This document shows positions 9,091 through 16,286 of a stretch of DNA of 35,139 nt, piece by piece. Numbering within the stretch: position 1 is the first letter of the stretch; every line of letters begins with the position of its first letter. Origin of the DNA: Acidimicrobiia bacterium (GTDB lineage Bacteria > Actinomycetota > Acidimicrobiia > Acidimicrobiales > CAIXPF01); NCBI GenBank assembly GCA_009377505.1, contig WHTX01000014.1, positions 1 to 35,139 of the forward strand, read 5' to 3'. A program made the position numbers and the translations under genes. The notes under the pieces were generated by a model that was not told the DNA's origin, did no database searches, and was given only the letters and a program-made list of their open reading frames with translations.

Positions 9091-10368
9091 GTGGCCGACC
9101 TCCTGCTCCGCTCCGTCACCCTCCCCGACGGCTCCCGTGCCGACGTGCGCATCGCCGATGGCCGCATCGCCGCCCTCGAGCATGCCGCCCCTGCCGCCCC
9201 TGCCGCCCCCGTCCGGTCGGGCGAGACCGCCGCTCCCGGCGAGCCCGCTGAGGTGCACGACCTCGACGGCTACCTGCTGCTGCCCGCCCCCGCCGAGCCC
9301 CACGCCCACCTCGACAAGGCCCTCACCGCCGACCTCGTGCCCAACCCGCAGGGCGACCTCGCCGGCGCCATCGAACAATGGATGGCCCGCTACCCCGAGC
9401 GCACCGTGGCGGAGATCACCGGCCGCGCCCGCCGCGCCGCCCTCGCTGGCGTGGCCAACGGCGCCACCGCCATCCGCACCCACGTCGACATCAACGACGG
9501 CATCGGCCTCCAGGCCGTCGAGGCCCTCCTCGCCGTGAAGGAGGAGCTGGCCCCGCTCCTCGACCTCCAGCTCGTCGGCCTCGTCGGCCGCCCGGTCACC
9601 GGGCCAGAGGGCCGCCCCAACCGCGACCTGCTCCTCGCCGGACTCGACGCCGGCGTCGACGTGGTGGGCGGCTGTCCGCACCTCGACGCCGACCCCCAGG
9701 CCGCCACCGACTTCTGCCTCGAGGTGGCGGCCGAGCGCGGCCTCCCGCTCGACCTGCACATGGACGAGCACCTCCGCCCCGCCGCGCTCGACCTCGAGTA
9801 CCTCGCCCGCCGCGTCCTGGCCCTCGGCGTCACCGGCGTCACCGGCGTCACGGCCAGCCATTGCTGCTCGCTCGGGGTGCAGGACGTCCCCACCCAGCGG
9901 CGCGTGGCCGAGGCGGTGGCCGCCGCAGGGATCTCCGTGGTCACCCTGCCCCAGACGAACCTCTACCTCCAGGCCCGCGACGAGCGCCGCTCACCAGCGC
10001 GTGGGCTCACCGCGGTGGCGAGCCTCCTCGAAGCCGGGGCCAACGTGGCCGGCGGTGCCGACAACCTCCAGGACCCCTTCAACACCGTCGGTCGCGCCGA
10101 CCCGCTCGAGACGGCATCGTTGCTGGTCATGGCCGCCCACCTCGGCGCCGAACAGGCATACCGCGCCGTCTCGGGCGCCGTGCGCCACGCGCTGGGCCTG
10201 GCCCCGGTGGCGGTCGAGGTCGGCGCCCCGGCCGAGCTGCTGGCGGTGCGGGCCGGCACCGTGCGCGAGGCGATCGCCTTCGCGCCCGCCGACCGGGTCG
10301 TCACCCACCGCGGCCGTGTCGTCGCCAGCACCACCACCACGACCACCTTCCCCCGATCCTGGGCCTGA
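9091..10368 (+). CDS. Cytosine-deaminase-like metal-dependent amidohydrolase
   Basis: 425 residues, the usual length of CodA-type enzymes. Metal and substrate motifs of this subgroup are visible: HAHLDKA (His71, His73), LDLHMDEH (His223, Glu226), TASHCCSL and GADNLQDPF (Asp near 324). HxHLDK plus DLHxDE is characteristic of cytosine deaminase and triazine-ring or isopropylammelide hydrolases; the substrate cannot be named from sequence. It should hydrolyse a cyclic amidine or amide in the cytoplasm using one divalent metal. GTG at 9091 is the most domain-proximal start; no clear ribosome site precedes it, so the start could differ. It lies 76 bases after cvnD and is convergent with a second amidohydrolase (creatininase family), suggesting nitrogen-compound breakdown. 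A 9-bp tandem repeat (GGCGTCACC, three copies, 9826-9851) encodes GVTGVTGVT. Confidence 0.88.
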   Translation: MADLLLRSVTLPDGSRADVRIADGRIAALEHAAPAAPAAPVRSGETAAPGEPAEVHDLDGYLLLPAPAEPHAHLDKALTADLVPNPQGDLAGAIEQWMARYPERTVAEITGRARRAALAGVANGATAIRTHVDINDGIGLQAVEALLAVKEELAPLLDLQLVGLVGRPVTGPEGRPNRDLLLAGLDAGVDVVGGCPHLDADPQAATDFCLEVAAERGLPLDLHMDEHLRPAALDLEYLARRVLALGVTGVTGVTASHCCSLGVQDVPTQRRVAEAVAAAGISVVTLPQTNLYLQARDERRSPARGLTAVASLLEAGANVAGGADNLQDPFNTVGRADPLETASLLVMAAHLGAEQAYRAVSGAVRHALGLAPVAVEVGAPAELLAVRAGTVREAIAFAPADRVVTHRGRVVASTTTTTTFPRSWA

Positions 10369-10370
10369 GC

Positions 10371-10394
10371 CGCGCCCGCGGCGCCGCGGGCGCG
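10371..10394. terminator. Perfect 24-bp palindrome between convergent genes
   Basis: The 24 bases are their own reverse complement (half-site CGCGCCCGCGGC). It fits exactly between the stop codons of the two convergent amidohydrolase genes and could stop transcription from both sides. There is no T tract, as is common for actinobacterial hairpin terminators. Confidence 0.6.
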
Positions 10395-11249
10395 TCAACG
10401 GATGTTGTCAGGCGCGTCCCGGGGGACTGCCTTCGTCGCGCCCGGGCTCGCCCGCCGCCAGGTCGACGCCTCGGCGGGCGCCGCGAAGCGGAAGCGGGAG
10501 ACCTCTTCGAACTGCTCGCCGAGGCGGGCGACCGCCGCCTCGAAGAGCCCCTTGCCGAGCTCGGCGGTGGCGGCGGTGGGGTCGCCGATGTGGCCATCGG
10601 GCCCGAAGTCGTCGGCCAGCCAGCCGAAGCTGACTGCTCCGCCGAAGCGCACGTGGCGGTTGGCGGCCAGGTGCTCGGGCACGTTGCGGGCGGCGAGGTC
10701 CATGCGCACGAGGTCGGGCCGCAGGTGCAGCACCACCGACGTCTCGGTGAGCCCGGCATGGATGCCCATGCCGAGCTCCTCTGCCGTGCTGGCCCCTCCC
10801 TGGTCGGGCGGCACGGAGGGGTGGGTGAGGAACGTCTCGAGCCCGTGGTGGAGGCGCAGCTCCCTGCAGGCCACGTTGAGCAGCGAGCTGTTGCCGCCGT
10901 GGCCGTTGAGGAACACCACCTTGGTCGCACGGGTCGCCGCCAGCGAGCGGCCGAGGTCGTCGAGCACGGCGAGCAGCGTCGCCGGCCCCAGCCAGATGGA
11001 GCCCGGTGCCCAAGCGTGCTCGTTGGACTTCGTGTAGGCCAGGGGAGGGAGAAGCCACAGGTCGAGGTCCTCGCCGCGCTCCTCCACCACCGCGTCGGCC
11101 GCGGCGGAGGCGATGAGCAGGTCGGTGACCAGGGGCAGGTGGGGGCCGTGCTGCTCGACGGCGCCCACCGGCTGCACGAGCACGCTGGTCGGCCCGACGC
11201 GCTCGGCCACCTCGGGGAAGCGGAGCTCGGCGAAGCGACGGCTGCTCAT
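10395..11249 (-). CDS. Creatininase-family amidohydrolase
   Basis: 284 residues. Family signature and metal ligands are clear: GAVEQHGPHLP (Glu32, His34), TDLL (Asp43), NGHGGN (His117) and LTETSV (Glu169). This family includes creatininase, the mycofactocin maturation peptidase MftE and FAPy deformylase-type enzymes. No mycofactocin genes are nearby, so a small-molecule cyclic amide substrate is more likely, but unproven. ATG start. It is convergent with the cytosine-deaminase-like gene and is read in the same direction as the Rpf-like gene, whose stop lies 9 bases beyond this start, so the two may be cotranscribed. Confidence 0.88.
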   Translation of the reverse strand: MSSRRFAELRFPEVAERVGPTSVLVQPVGAVEQHGPHLPLVTDLLIASAAADAVVEERGEDLDLWLLPPLAYTKSNEHAWAPGSIWLGPATLLAVLDDLGRSLAATRATKVVFLNGHGGNSSLLNVACRELRLHHGLETFLTHPSVPPDQGGASTAEELGMGIHAGLTETSVVLHLRPDLVRMDLAARNVPEHLAANRHVRFGGAVSFGWLADDFGPDGHIGDPTAATAELGKGLFEAAVARLGEQFEEVSRFRFAAPAEASTWRRASPGATKAVPRDAPDNIR

Positions 11250-11258
11250 GGCCCGAGG

Positions 11259-11864
11259 CTAACCGGGCGCCCCCGGGAGGCCCGGGGGCGCCCAGCGCGG
11301 CGAGGCCAGCGCCCCGCGCAGTGCGCTCTCAGAGGTAGGCGCGCAGTGCGGCCAAGGGCCCCAGCCTGCCTCCCAGTACAAGGCCCGGGCCATGGCGTCC
11401 TGCTCGGCGGGGCTGGCCGCGGCCGGGTCGACGCCGACGAGGTGGGGGTGGTTGCGCTCGGCGACGCCGTTCCACGTGGACTGCGCGAACTGGTACGCGC
11501 CCCGGTACCAGCCACCGGAGGAGACGACGGTGTAGTCGCCCCCCGACTCGCATTGCCGCAGGGCGTGGAGCTGGGCGTCCGAGGGCACGGGCTCCGGTGC
11601 AGGCGGCGGCGGGGCAGGTGGCGGTGGAGGCGGGGGTGGCGGAGGTGGCGGCGTCGTGGTCGTGGTGGTCGTCGCACGCGGCTCGGGGTAGTGCACCGTG
11701 AAGGCGTCGTGCAGGCCGGGCAGCTGTGCTGCCTGGGCCTGCTCCACGAGCTGCGGGTCGGCGCCTAGCTGCCGGGCCAACGCCAGCTCCTCGGGCTTGC
11801 AGCCGAGGAGGGCGAGCGAGGCGCCGAACAGCAGGCAGAGCGATACCGCCCGTGATCTTGGCAA
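11259..11864 (-). CDS. Rpf-like transglycosylase, probable lipoprotein
   Basis: 201 residues. N-terminal signal with a lipobox LLGC (Cys22), a ~40-residue helical part, then seven Thr followed by twelve Pro and more Pro/Ala (65-94) as a wall-spanning stalk. The C-terminal domain LHALRQCESGGDY...GWYRGAYQFAQSTWNGV matches resuscitation-promoting factor/lysozyme-like domains; Glu106 is the expected catalytic acid, and Cys105 with a Cys in WPHC could form the family disulphide. TTG at 11864 is chosen because it puts a proper signal peptide in frame and GAAAGGG lies 7-8 bases upstream; a GTG 16 bases upstream is in another frame. Likely role: cleaving peptidoglycan outside the cell for growth restart or remodelling. 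About 20 residues follow the domain. Confidence 0.85.
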   Translation of the reverse strand: MPRSRAVSLCLLFGASLALLGCKPEELALARQLGADPQLVEQAQAAQLPGLHDAFTVHYPEPRATTTTTTTPPPPPPPPPPPPAPPPPAPEPVPSDAQLHALRQCESGGDYTVVSSGGWYRGAYQFAQSTWNGVAERNHPHLVGVDPAAASPAEQDAMARALYWEAGWGPWPHCAPTSESALRGALASPRWAPPGLPGAPG

Positions 11865-11998
11865 GGAGGGACCCTTTCACTTCCCTCGCCCGGGGCCGTC
11901 CGCCGGGCCCCGTCGCCCCGTTCCTGTCTCGGGCGCGCACTGGGCGAGGGTGTCCTCGGTGGAGCTCCCGCTCTTCCCCGTCAGGTTACGGAGCGATG
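11865..11998 (-). promoter_or_regulatory. Structured 5' leader of the Rpf-like gene, possible riboswitch
   Basis: Read on the minus strand, the leader opens with ATCGCTCCGT, whose parts pair with ACGG and AGCG further on (11988-11995 with 11978-11981 and 11969-11972). Next come GAGC-GGGA-GCTC, a CGAGG-acac-CCTCG hairpin (11945-11958) and GGGGCC-N8-GGCCCC (11892-11911). Genes for Rpf-like hydrolases in Actinobacteria often carry the ydaO c-di-AMP riboswitch. The 5' part (ATCGCT, hairpin, AGCGGG) resembles ydaO, but the conserved GGGTGAATC and GACAGCTAAC cores are absent or only vaguely matched. I therefore call it a structured leader with possible, unproven riboswitch function. Confidence 0.35.
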
Positions 11999-12037
11999 AC
12001 GATTTTCCACCCAGGATTTCTGTCGGTTGTTCTAGAC

Positions 12038-12053
12038 GTCGCTATGTAGCGAC
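12038..12053. promoter_or_regulatory. Perfect inverted repeat upstream of the Rpf-like leader
   Basis: GTCGCTATGTAGCGAC: 7-bp arms with a 2-bp spacer, in the only AT-richer stretch between the tRNA and the Rpf-like leader. It is placed where a promoter or operator would be expected. The regulator is unknown. Confidence 0.45.
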
Positions 12054-12107
12054 ATCGGCACGGTAGTGAAACAGGGCCGCCGGCGGTCGTTCAAGTCCGG
12101 GGCGCGG

Positions 12108-12133
12108 CACGGGGGCCCCTGCGGGCCCCCGTG
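12108..12133 (-). terminator. Hairpin terminator after tRNA-Ser(GCT)
   Basis: CACGGGGGCCC and GGGCCCCCGTG pair perfectly (11 bp) around a CTGC loop. It begins 3 bases beyond the tRNA CCA end on the minus strand. No T tract, but strong stem and position support transcription termination of the tRNA. Confidence 0.65.
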
Positions 12134-12136
12134 ACC

Positions 12137-12227
12137 TGGCGGAGAGGGTGGGATTTGAACCCACGGCGAGGTGTACCCCCGCAACGCCTTAGCAGGGCGC
12201 CCCATTCGGCCGCTCTGGCACCTCTCC
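12137..12227 (-). tRNA. tRNA-Ser (anticodon GCT)
   Basis: The minus strand starts GGAGAGGTGCCAGAGCGG and ends with CCTCTCC, giving a 7-bp acceptor stem. The anticodon loop CTGCTAA carries GCT, reading AGC/AGT serine codons. A long class II variable arm and the T arm GGGTTCAAATC are present. Discriminator G is followed by a genomically encoded CCA (12137-12139). Confidence 0.95.
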
Positions 12228-12283
12228 CGGTCCGGGGGATGCTACACGCCGGGCAGGGAGGGCAGCCTCGCCGAGCTGCGCTG

Positions 12284-13105
12284 CTACTGGCTCATGTGCC
12301 AGCCCCCGTTGGGGCTCAGCACCTGGCCGGTGACGAACTTGGCCTCGTCGCTCGCCAGGTACACGGCTGCCCAGGCGATGTCGTCGGGCTCGCCGAAGCG
12401 GGCCATCGGCGTCTGGGCCAGCAGCAGCGGGCGGGCGGCCCCGATCGGCGCGGTCATGGGCGTGTCGATGAAGCCGGGGGCGATGGCGTTGACCCGGATG
12501 CCCCGGCCCACGACCTCGAGGGCGACGGCGCGGCTGAAGCCCATGATCCCCGCCTTCGCCGCGCAGTAGGCGGGCGCGCCCGAGCCACCGGAGGTCCCCA
12601 TGATCGAGCCCATGTTGACGATGGCCCCCGAACGCCTCGGCCCCATGATCTTGAGCGCCTCCCTGGTGCAGAAGAAGGTGCCGTCGAGGTGCACGGCCAG
12701 CATCTCTCGCCAGTCCTCATCAGGGAGCGACACGGTGGTATCGAGGAACGTGGTGACCTCGCCCCCGCCTTGGAGCTCGGTCACGTGCTGGAGCAGGAGG
12801 GCGTCACGCTCGGCCCGCTCCTCGTCGCTGTAGCGCGGCGCGATGCCGGCGTTGTTGACCAGGATGTCCAGTCGGCCGAAACGCTCGGCGACCTCGGCGA
12901 ACCCCCGGCGCACCGCCGCCGAGTCGCTGACGTCGAAGGTGAGGACATGGCCGTCGACCTCCTTCGCCACCCGCTCGGCTGCGCCCGGGTCGAGGTCGTT
13001 GACGACGACCTCCGCCCCCTCCTCGGCGAAGCGCCGGGTGATCGCCTCGCCCAATCCCGAGCCGCTCCCCGTCACCAGCGCCAACTTGCCCTGCAGTCGG
13101 TCCAC
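12284..13105 (-). CDS. SDR-family NAD(P)-dependent oxidoreductase
   Basis: 273 residues. Classical short-chain dehydrogenase: TGSGSGLG cofactor loop (12-19), NNAG (84-87), catalytic Ser167, Tyr180 and Lys184 (YCAAK), and the C-terminal substrate lid. Asp37 at the end of the second strand suggests NAD rather than NADP. Two oddities: the tetrad Asn of the usual VNL motif is His139 (VHLDGTF), and about 20 extra residues (roughly 95-122, SDEERAERDALLLQH...) sit between NNAG and that helix. GTG start with GAGGGGGAGAC directly upstream. Substrate unknown; an alcohol or ketone in cytoplasmic catabolism or lipid metabolism is a reasonable guess. It stands alone, divergent from the next small gene. 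Confidence 0.9.
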   Translation of the reverse strand: MDRLQGKLALVTGSGSGLGEAITRRFAEEGAEVVVNDLDPGAAERVAKEVDGHVLTFDVSDSAAVRRGFAEVAERFGRLDILVNNAGIAPRYSDEERAERDALLLQHVTELQGGGEVTTFLDTTVSLPDEDWREMLAVHLDGTFFCTREALKIMGPRRSGAIVNMGSIMGTSGGSGAPAYCAAKAGIMGFSRAVALEVVGRGIRVNAIAPGFIDTPMTAPIGAARPLLLAQTPMARFGEPDDIAWAAVYLASDEAKFVTGQVLSPNGGWHMSQ

Positions 13106-13372
13106 GTCTCCCCCTCGGCTGTCGCGAAGCCGCCGCGGCCCAGGGGCGGCGCGGCCATGGCGCCAACACTCCCACGCCAGCCCCCGGCGCGTCGCTGAGC
13201 GCGCACGGGCCGCCGCTCAAGATCTGCGGCCCACTGGCCGACCTTCCCCCATGTGGACCACGCGGGCGAGGGTGGATCCCCGATGGAGGAGCGCCGCCCG
13301 ATCCGTAGGTTCGTCCTACCGGGGATGCCCAAGGGGGGCAGACCTGTTGCACAGGAGGAGGAGGTGCCCGCC

Positions 13373-13684
13373 ATGTCGGCTCTCACTGCACACAGCAACA
13401 CCGTCGCCGCCCAGGTGACCGACGCCGCGTTCGTGGCCGAGGCAGGGCGCATCCGCGACCTCGTGGGCGACCAGATCGTGCTCTCGCAGGGTCGCTGCGT
13501 CGACCACCTGCTCGACCTGATGAACCTCACCACCGAGCCCTCCGTGCAGGCCGAGCTCGTCGACTGCCTGAGCGGGATCCGCAAGCTCTCCGCCGTCGAG
13601 GGCGACGTCTTCCGTGCCGCGCTCGCCGCCGCCGTCGCCGCCGTCGAGGTGGAAGCGGCCTACGCGCAGTTCGTGCTGCGCTGA
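13373..13684 (+). CDS. Small helical protein of unknown function
   Basis: 103 residues, not recognised. The ATG at 13373 has a long AGGAGGAGGAGG ribosome site 8 bases upstream, which argues strongly for a real, well-translated gene; the frame is open further upstream but without such support. The sequence is Ala/Val/Leu-rich and predicted mostly helical, with two Cys (RCVDHLL and VDCLSG), no signal peptide and no membrane segment. A segment VDHLLDLMNLTTEPSVQAEL looks like a helix-turn-helix hairpin of a small bundle. Nothing in the neighbourhood fixes a function. Confidence 0.75.
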   Translation: MSALTAHSNTVAAQVTDAAFVAEAGRIRDLVGDQIVLSQGRCVDHLLDLMNLTTEPSVQAELVDCLSGIRKLSAVEGDVFRAALAAAVAAVEVEAAYAQFVLR

Positions 13685-13762
13685 CCATGCCGGCGGCACC
13701 ACCGCCCTTCTCGAGCAGCGTTCGATGCCGCGGCCTTCGGGCCGCGGCGGCAAACTGGCAGC

Positions 13763-14266
13763 GTGACCGCAGCACGAGCAGGCGACGCCGCTTCAGCTGG
13801 CGCCGAGGTGGAGCGCCCAGCCGTGCCGGGCGCCGCCACCCTCCCCGCTGGCCCCGAGGCCGACGTCCCCGTCGACCCCGAGGCCGCTCTGCTCGTCGAC
13901 CCCGAGGCCGACCTCGTCGATCCGGGCCAGGCCGTGCCGAGCGTGGTGGTGCAGGCCTGGGTGCGCCGGGCGACCCCGTCGCCAACGCCATGGCGCCGGG
14001 GCACCGTCGAGCTCACCCCGGGGACGTGTCGCTGGCGGCCGCGCAAGCGCGCCGCCGAACCGGGCCCCCGCGACCTCGAGCTGAGCAGCGTGGACCTCAC
14101 GCGGGTGCGCGGCACCACCGTCCGTGAGGTGTGGCGCGTGGACCGCTCGTGCACCGTGTTCGGCCTCGCCACCGATCGCGAGCTGCTCGAGCTGGCTGTG
14201 CTCCCCACGGACCTGCCCTCCGTGCGGGCTGCGCTGCGCAGCTGCCGGCCCGTGCACCGCGCCTGA
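13763..14266 (+). CDS. Unknown protein with VDPEA repeats and a C-terminal β-rich domain
   Basis: 167 residues, GTG start. The first ~60 residues are acidic and low-complexity, with imperfect repeats VDPEA, VDPEADL and VDPGQA, and are probably disordered. The second half (VVVQAWVRRATP, RRGTVELTPGTCRWRPR, LELSSVDLTRVRGTTVREVWRV, ELLELAVLP) has the alternating strand pattern of a small PH-like or DUF2550-like domain; I do not assign it with certainty. No signal peptide is visible. Convergent with the GH15 gene. No strong ribosome site precedes the start, so the exact N-terminus is doubtful. Confidence 0.6.
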   Translation: MTAARAGDAASAGAEVERPAVPGAATLPAGPEADVPVDPEAALLVDPEADLVDPGQAVPSVVVQAWVRRATPSPTPWRRGTVELTPGTCRWRPRKRAAEPGPRDLELSSVDLTRVRGTTVREVWRVDRSCTVFGLATDRELLELAVLPTDLPSVRAALRSCRPVHRA

Positions 14267-14322
14267 GCCCGGCCCGGCCACCACCCCGCCGGTACCGCGC
14301 CACCGAGTGGCACGAGGTCACG

Positions 14323-16218
14323 TCACTCGAGGTCGCCCTGCTCCTCGGCGCGAACGACGTGCAGTACGGCGTTGATGAGCGCGAGGTGGGTGAACGCCTG
14401 GGGGAAGTTGCCGAGGTGGCCGCCGCTGCGGGGGTCGAGCTCCTCGGCGTAGAGCTGCAGCGAACTGGCATGGGAGAGCAGCCGCTCGCACAGGCGTCGG
14501 GCCCGGTCGGCCTCGCCGATCTCGCACAACGCCGACACCAGCCAGAACGAGCAGATGGTGAAGGACCCCTCGGCGCCCTGCAGCCCGTCGTCGGTCTCCT
14601 CGGTGCGGTAGCGCAGCACGAGCCCGTCGACGGTCAACTCATCGGCGATGGCCAGCACCGTGGCCCGCAGGCGAGGGTCCTCGGGCGGCAGGAACCGCAA
14701 CAGGGGCATGAGCAACAGCGAGGCGTCGAGCGCGTCCGTGTCGTAGTGCTGGGTGAAGACGCCGCGCTCGTCGACGCCATTGGCGCAGATGTCGGCGTGG
14801 ATCTCGTCGGCCGCCTTCCTCCACCCCTCGGCCGCTTCGTTGTCCTCGCGCAGCTCCGCCAGGATGGCGCCCCGGTCGGCCGCGACCCAGCACATCACCT
14901 TCGATGAGGTGAAGTGCTTCGGCTCGCCCCGCACCTCCCACACCCCCCGGTCGGGCTCCTGCCAGTGGCGTAGCGCCGCTTCCACCTGGCGTTTCAGCAT
15001 CGGCCAGATGCGCTCGTCGAGGTGGTCACGCGACCGGGTGCGGATGTAGGCGGAGTCGAGCAGCGCGCCCCACACGTCGTGCTGGCGATGGCGGAAGGCG
15101 TCGTTGCCGATCCGCACGGGCTGGGCCCCGTCGTAGCCGTGGAGGTGCTCGAGCACCTCCTCGGTGAGGTCTCGCTCTCCGTCCACGCCGTACATGATCT
15201 GGATGTCCTCGTCGCCGTCGCAGAGGTCGGCGATGAACCAGAAGAAGTCGTTCGCCTCCCAGTCGAAGTCGAGGGCGTAGAGCGCCCACAGGGCGAAGGT
15301 GGAGTCGCGGATCCAGCTGTAGCGGTAGTCCCAGTTGCGCTCGCCGCCGGGCGTCTCGGGCAGCGAGGTCGTCGCCGCGGCCACGAGAGCGCCGGTCGGC
15401 GCGTAGGTGAGGCCTTTGAGCGTGAGCGCGCTGCGCTGCAGGTAGCTGCTCCACCGATGGTCGGGGAAGTGGCCTCGCCCCAGCCAGTGCTGCCAGTGGT
15501 GCTCGGTCCACAGCAGGCGCCGCTCGGCCTCCTCGTACGTGCGGGGCGGGCCGTGCTCGCTCCACCACAGGGCGCAGTAGCGGGTGTCGCCCTCCTTGAG
15601 CAGTGTTCGGGCCAGGGCCTTCGAGCCCTCGAAGCCCAGCCGCATGTCGCTCGTCAGCCGCAGCTCGATGCCGATGCCCGGGGCGGTGGCGCGCCCTTCG
15701 TTGTAGTTCTGCTCGGTGTAGGCCCACGTCGTCGGCGCCCGGCCGTAGTCGAAGACGGGCTCGCAGTCGAGCACGACCTGCACCTCGCCGGTGACGCAGT
15801 GCACCGTGCGCAGCAGCACGTGAGCAGCGTCGTAATCGGTGGGGGCGCGGCGGTGGGTGTGCGAGAGCTCATCGCTGTGGTGCCACGGGCCCATCAACAG
15901 GGCGTCGGTCACCACGATCCACCCTCGAGCGGACCACCAGCTGGTCTCGAGCACGAGCGTGCCCGGCAGGTAGCGGCGGGCAACGGGGACGGTGACGTCG
16001 GCCGGGCCGAGGCGGAAGCCCCCGGCGCTGCGGTCGAGCAGGGCGCCGAACACGCTGGCGGAGTCGAACCGGGGCAGGCACAGCCACTCGACGTTGCCGC
16101 TCGGCGCGACCAGGGCCGCCACCTCGCAGTCCGAGAGGAAGCCGAAGTCGGCGATGGGGGGGTAGGGCGACGGCCCGAAGGACTGCCCCCAGGGCCGCAG
16201 CGCCCGGTCACCAGCCAC
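14323..16218 (-). CDS. Glycoside hydrolase family 15 protein (trehalase/glucoamylase type)
   Basis: 631 residues, the usual size of bacterial GH15 proteins. It begins with the family signature PPIADFGFLSDCEVAALVAPSGNVEWLCLPRFDS, has a β-sandwich N-terminal domain and an (α/α)6 barrel. Barrel motifs include GGERNWDYRYSWIRDSTF, RGVWEVRGEPKHFTSSKVMCWVA (general acid Glu in WEVRGE) and the C-terminal LYAEELDPRSGGHLGNFPQAFTHLALI (general base Glu). Mycobacterial relatives of this form are trehalases, so trehalose hydrolysis to glucose is the likeliest role; glucoamylase or dextranase activity cannot be excluded. GTG start with GAGGAGG 6 bases upstream. No signal peptide, so cytoplasmic. It stands alone between a convergent small gene and the solute-binding cluster. 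Confidence 0.93.
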   Translation of the reverse strand: MAGDRALRPWGQSFGPSPYPPIADFGFLSDCEVAALVAPSGNVEWLCLPRFDSASVFGALLDRSAGGFRLGPADVTVPVARRYLPGTLVLETSWWSARGWIVVTDALLMGPWHHSDELSHTHRRAPTDYDAAHVLLRTVHCVTGEVQVVLDCEPVFDYGRAPTTWAYTEQNYNEGRATAPGIGIELRLTSDMRLGFEGSKALARTLLKEGDTRYCALWWSEHGPPRTYEEAERRLLWTEHHWQHWLGRGHFPDHRWSSYLQRSALTLKGLTYAPTGALVAAATTSLPETPGGERNWDYRYSWIRDSTFALWALYALDFDWEANDFFWFIADLCDGDEDIQIMYGVDGERDLTEEVLEHLHGYDGAQPVRIGNDAFRHRQHDVWGALLDSAYIRTRSRDHLDERIWPMLKRQVEAALRHWQEPDRGVWEVRGEPKHFTSSKVMCWVAADRGAILAELREDNEAAEGWRKAADEIHADICANGVDERGVFTQHYDTDALDASLLLMPLLRFLPPEDPRLRATVLAIADELTVDGLVLRYRTEETDDGLQGAEGSFTICSFWLVSALCEIGEADRARRLCERLLSHASSLQLYAEELDPRSGGHLGNFPQAFTHLALINAVLHVVRAEEQGDLE

Positions 16219-16261
16219 GTCGACCTCCTCTGGCTGGGTGCAGGTGCCGCTACCGTGTCAC

Positions 16262-16277
16262 CGGGCGGGCCCGCCCG
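16262..16277. terminator. 16-bp perfect palindrome downstream of solute-binding gene A
   Basis: CGGGCGGGCCCGCCCG is its own reverse complement and lies 10 bases after the stop of gene A and before the GH15 start. A hairpin terminator is the simplest reading; no T tract. Confidence 0.5.
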
Positions 16278-16286
16278 TCCACCACT

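Noticed and set aside
9378-11768. 796-codon plus-strand open frame across amidohydrolase, creatininase and Rpf-like genes
   Set aside because: Crosses a convergent gene boundary and is Arg/Pro-rich; no domain recognised.
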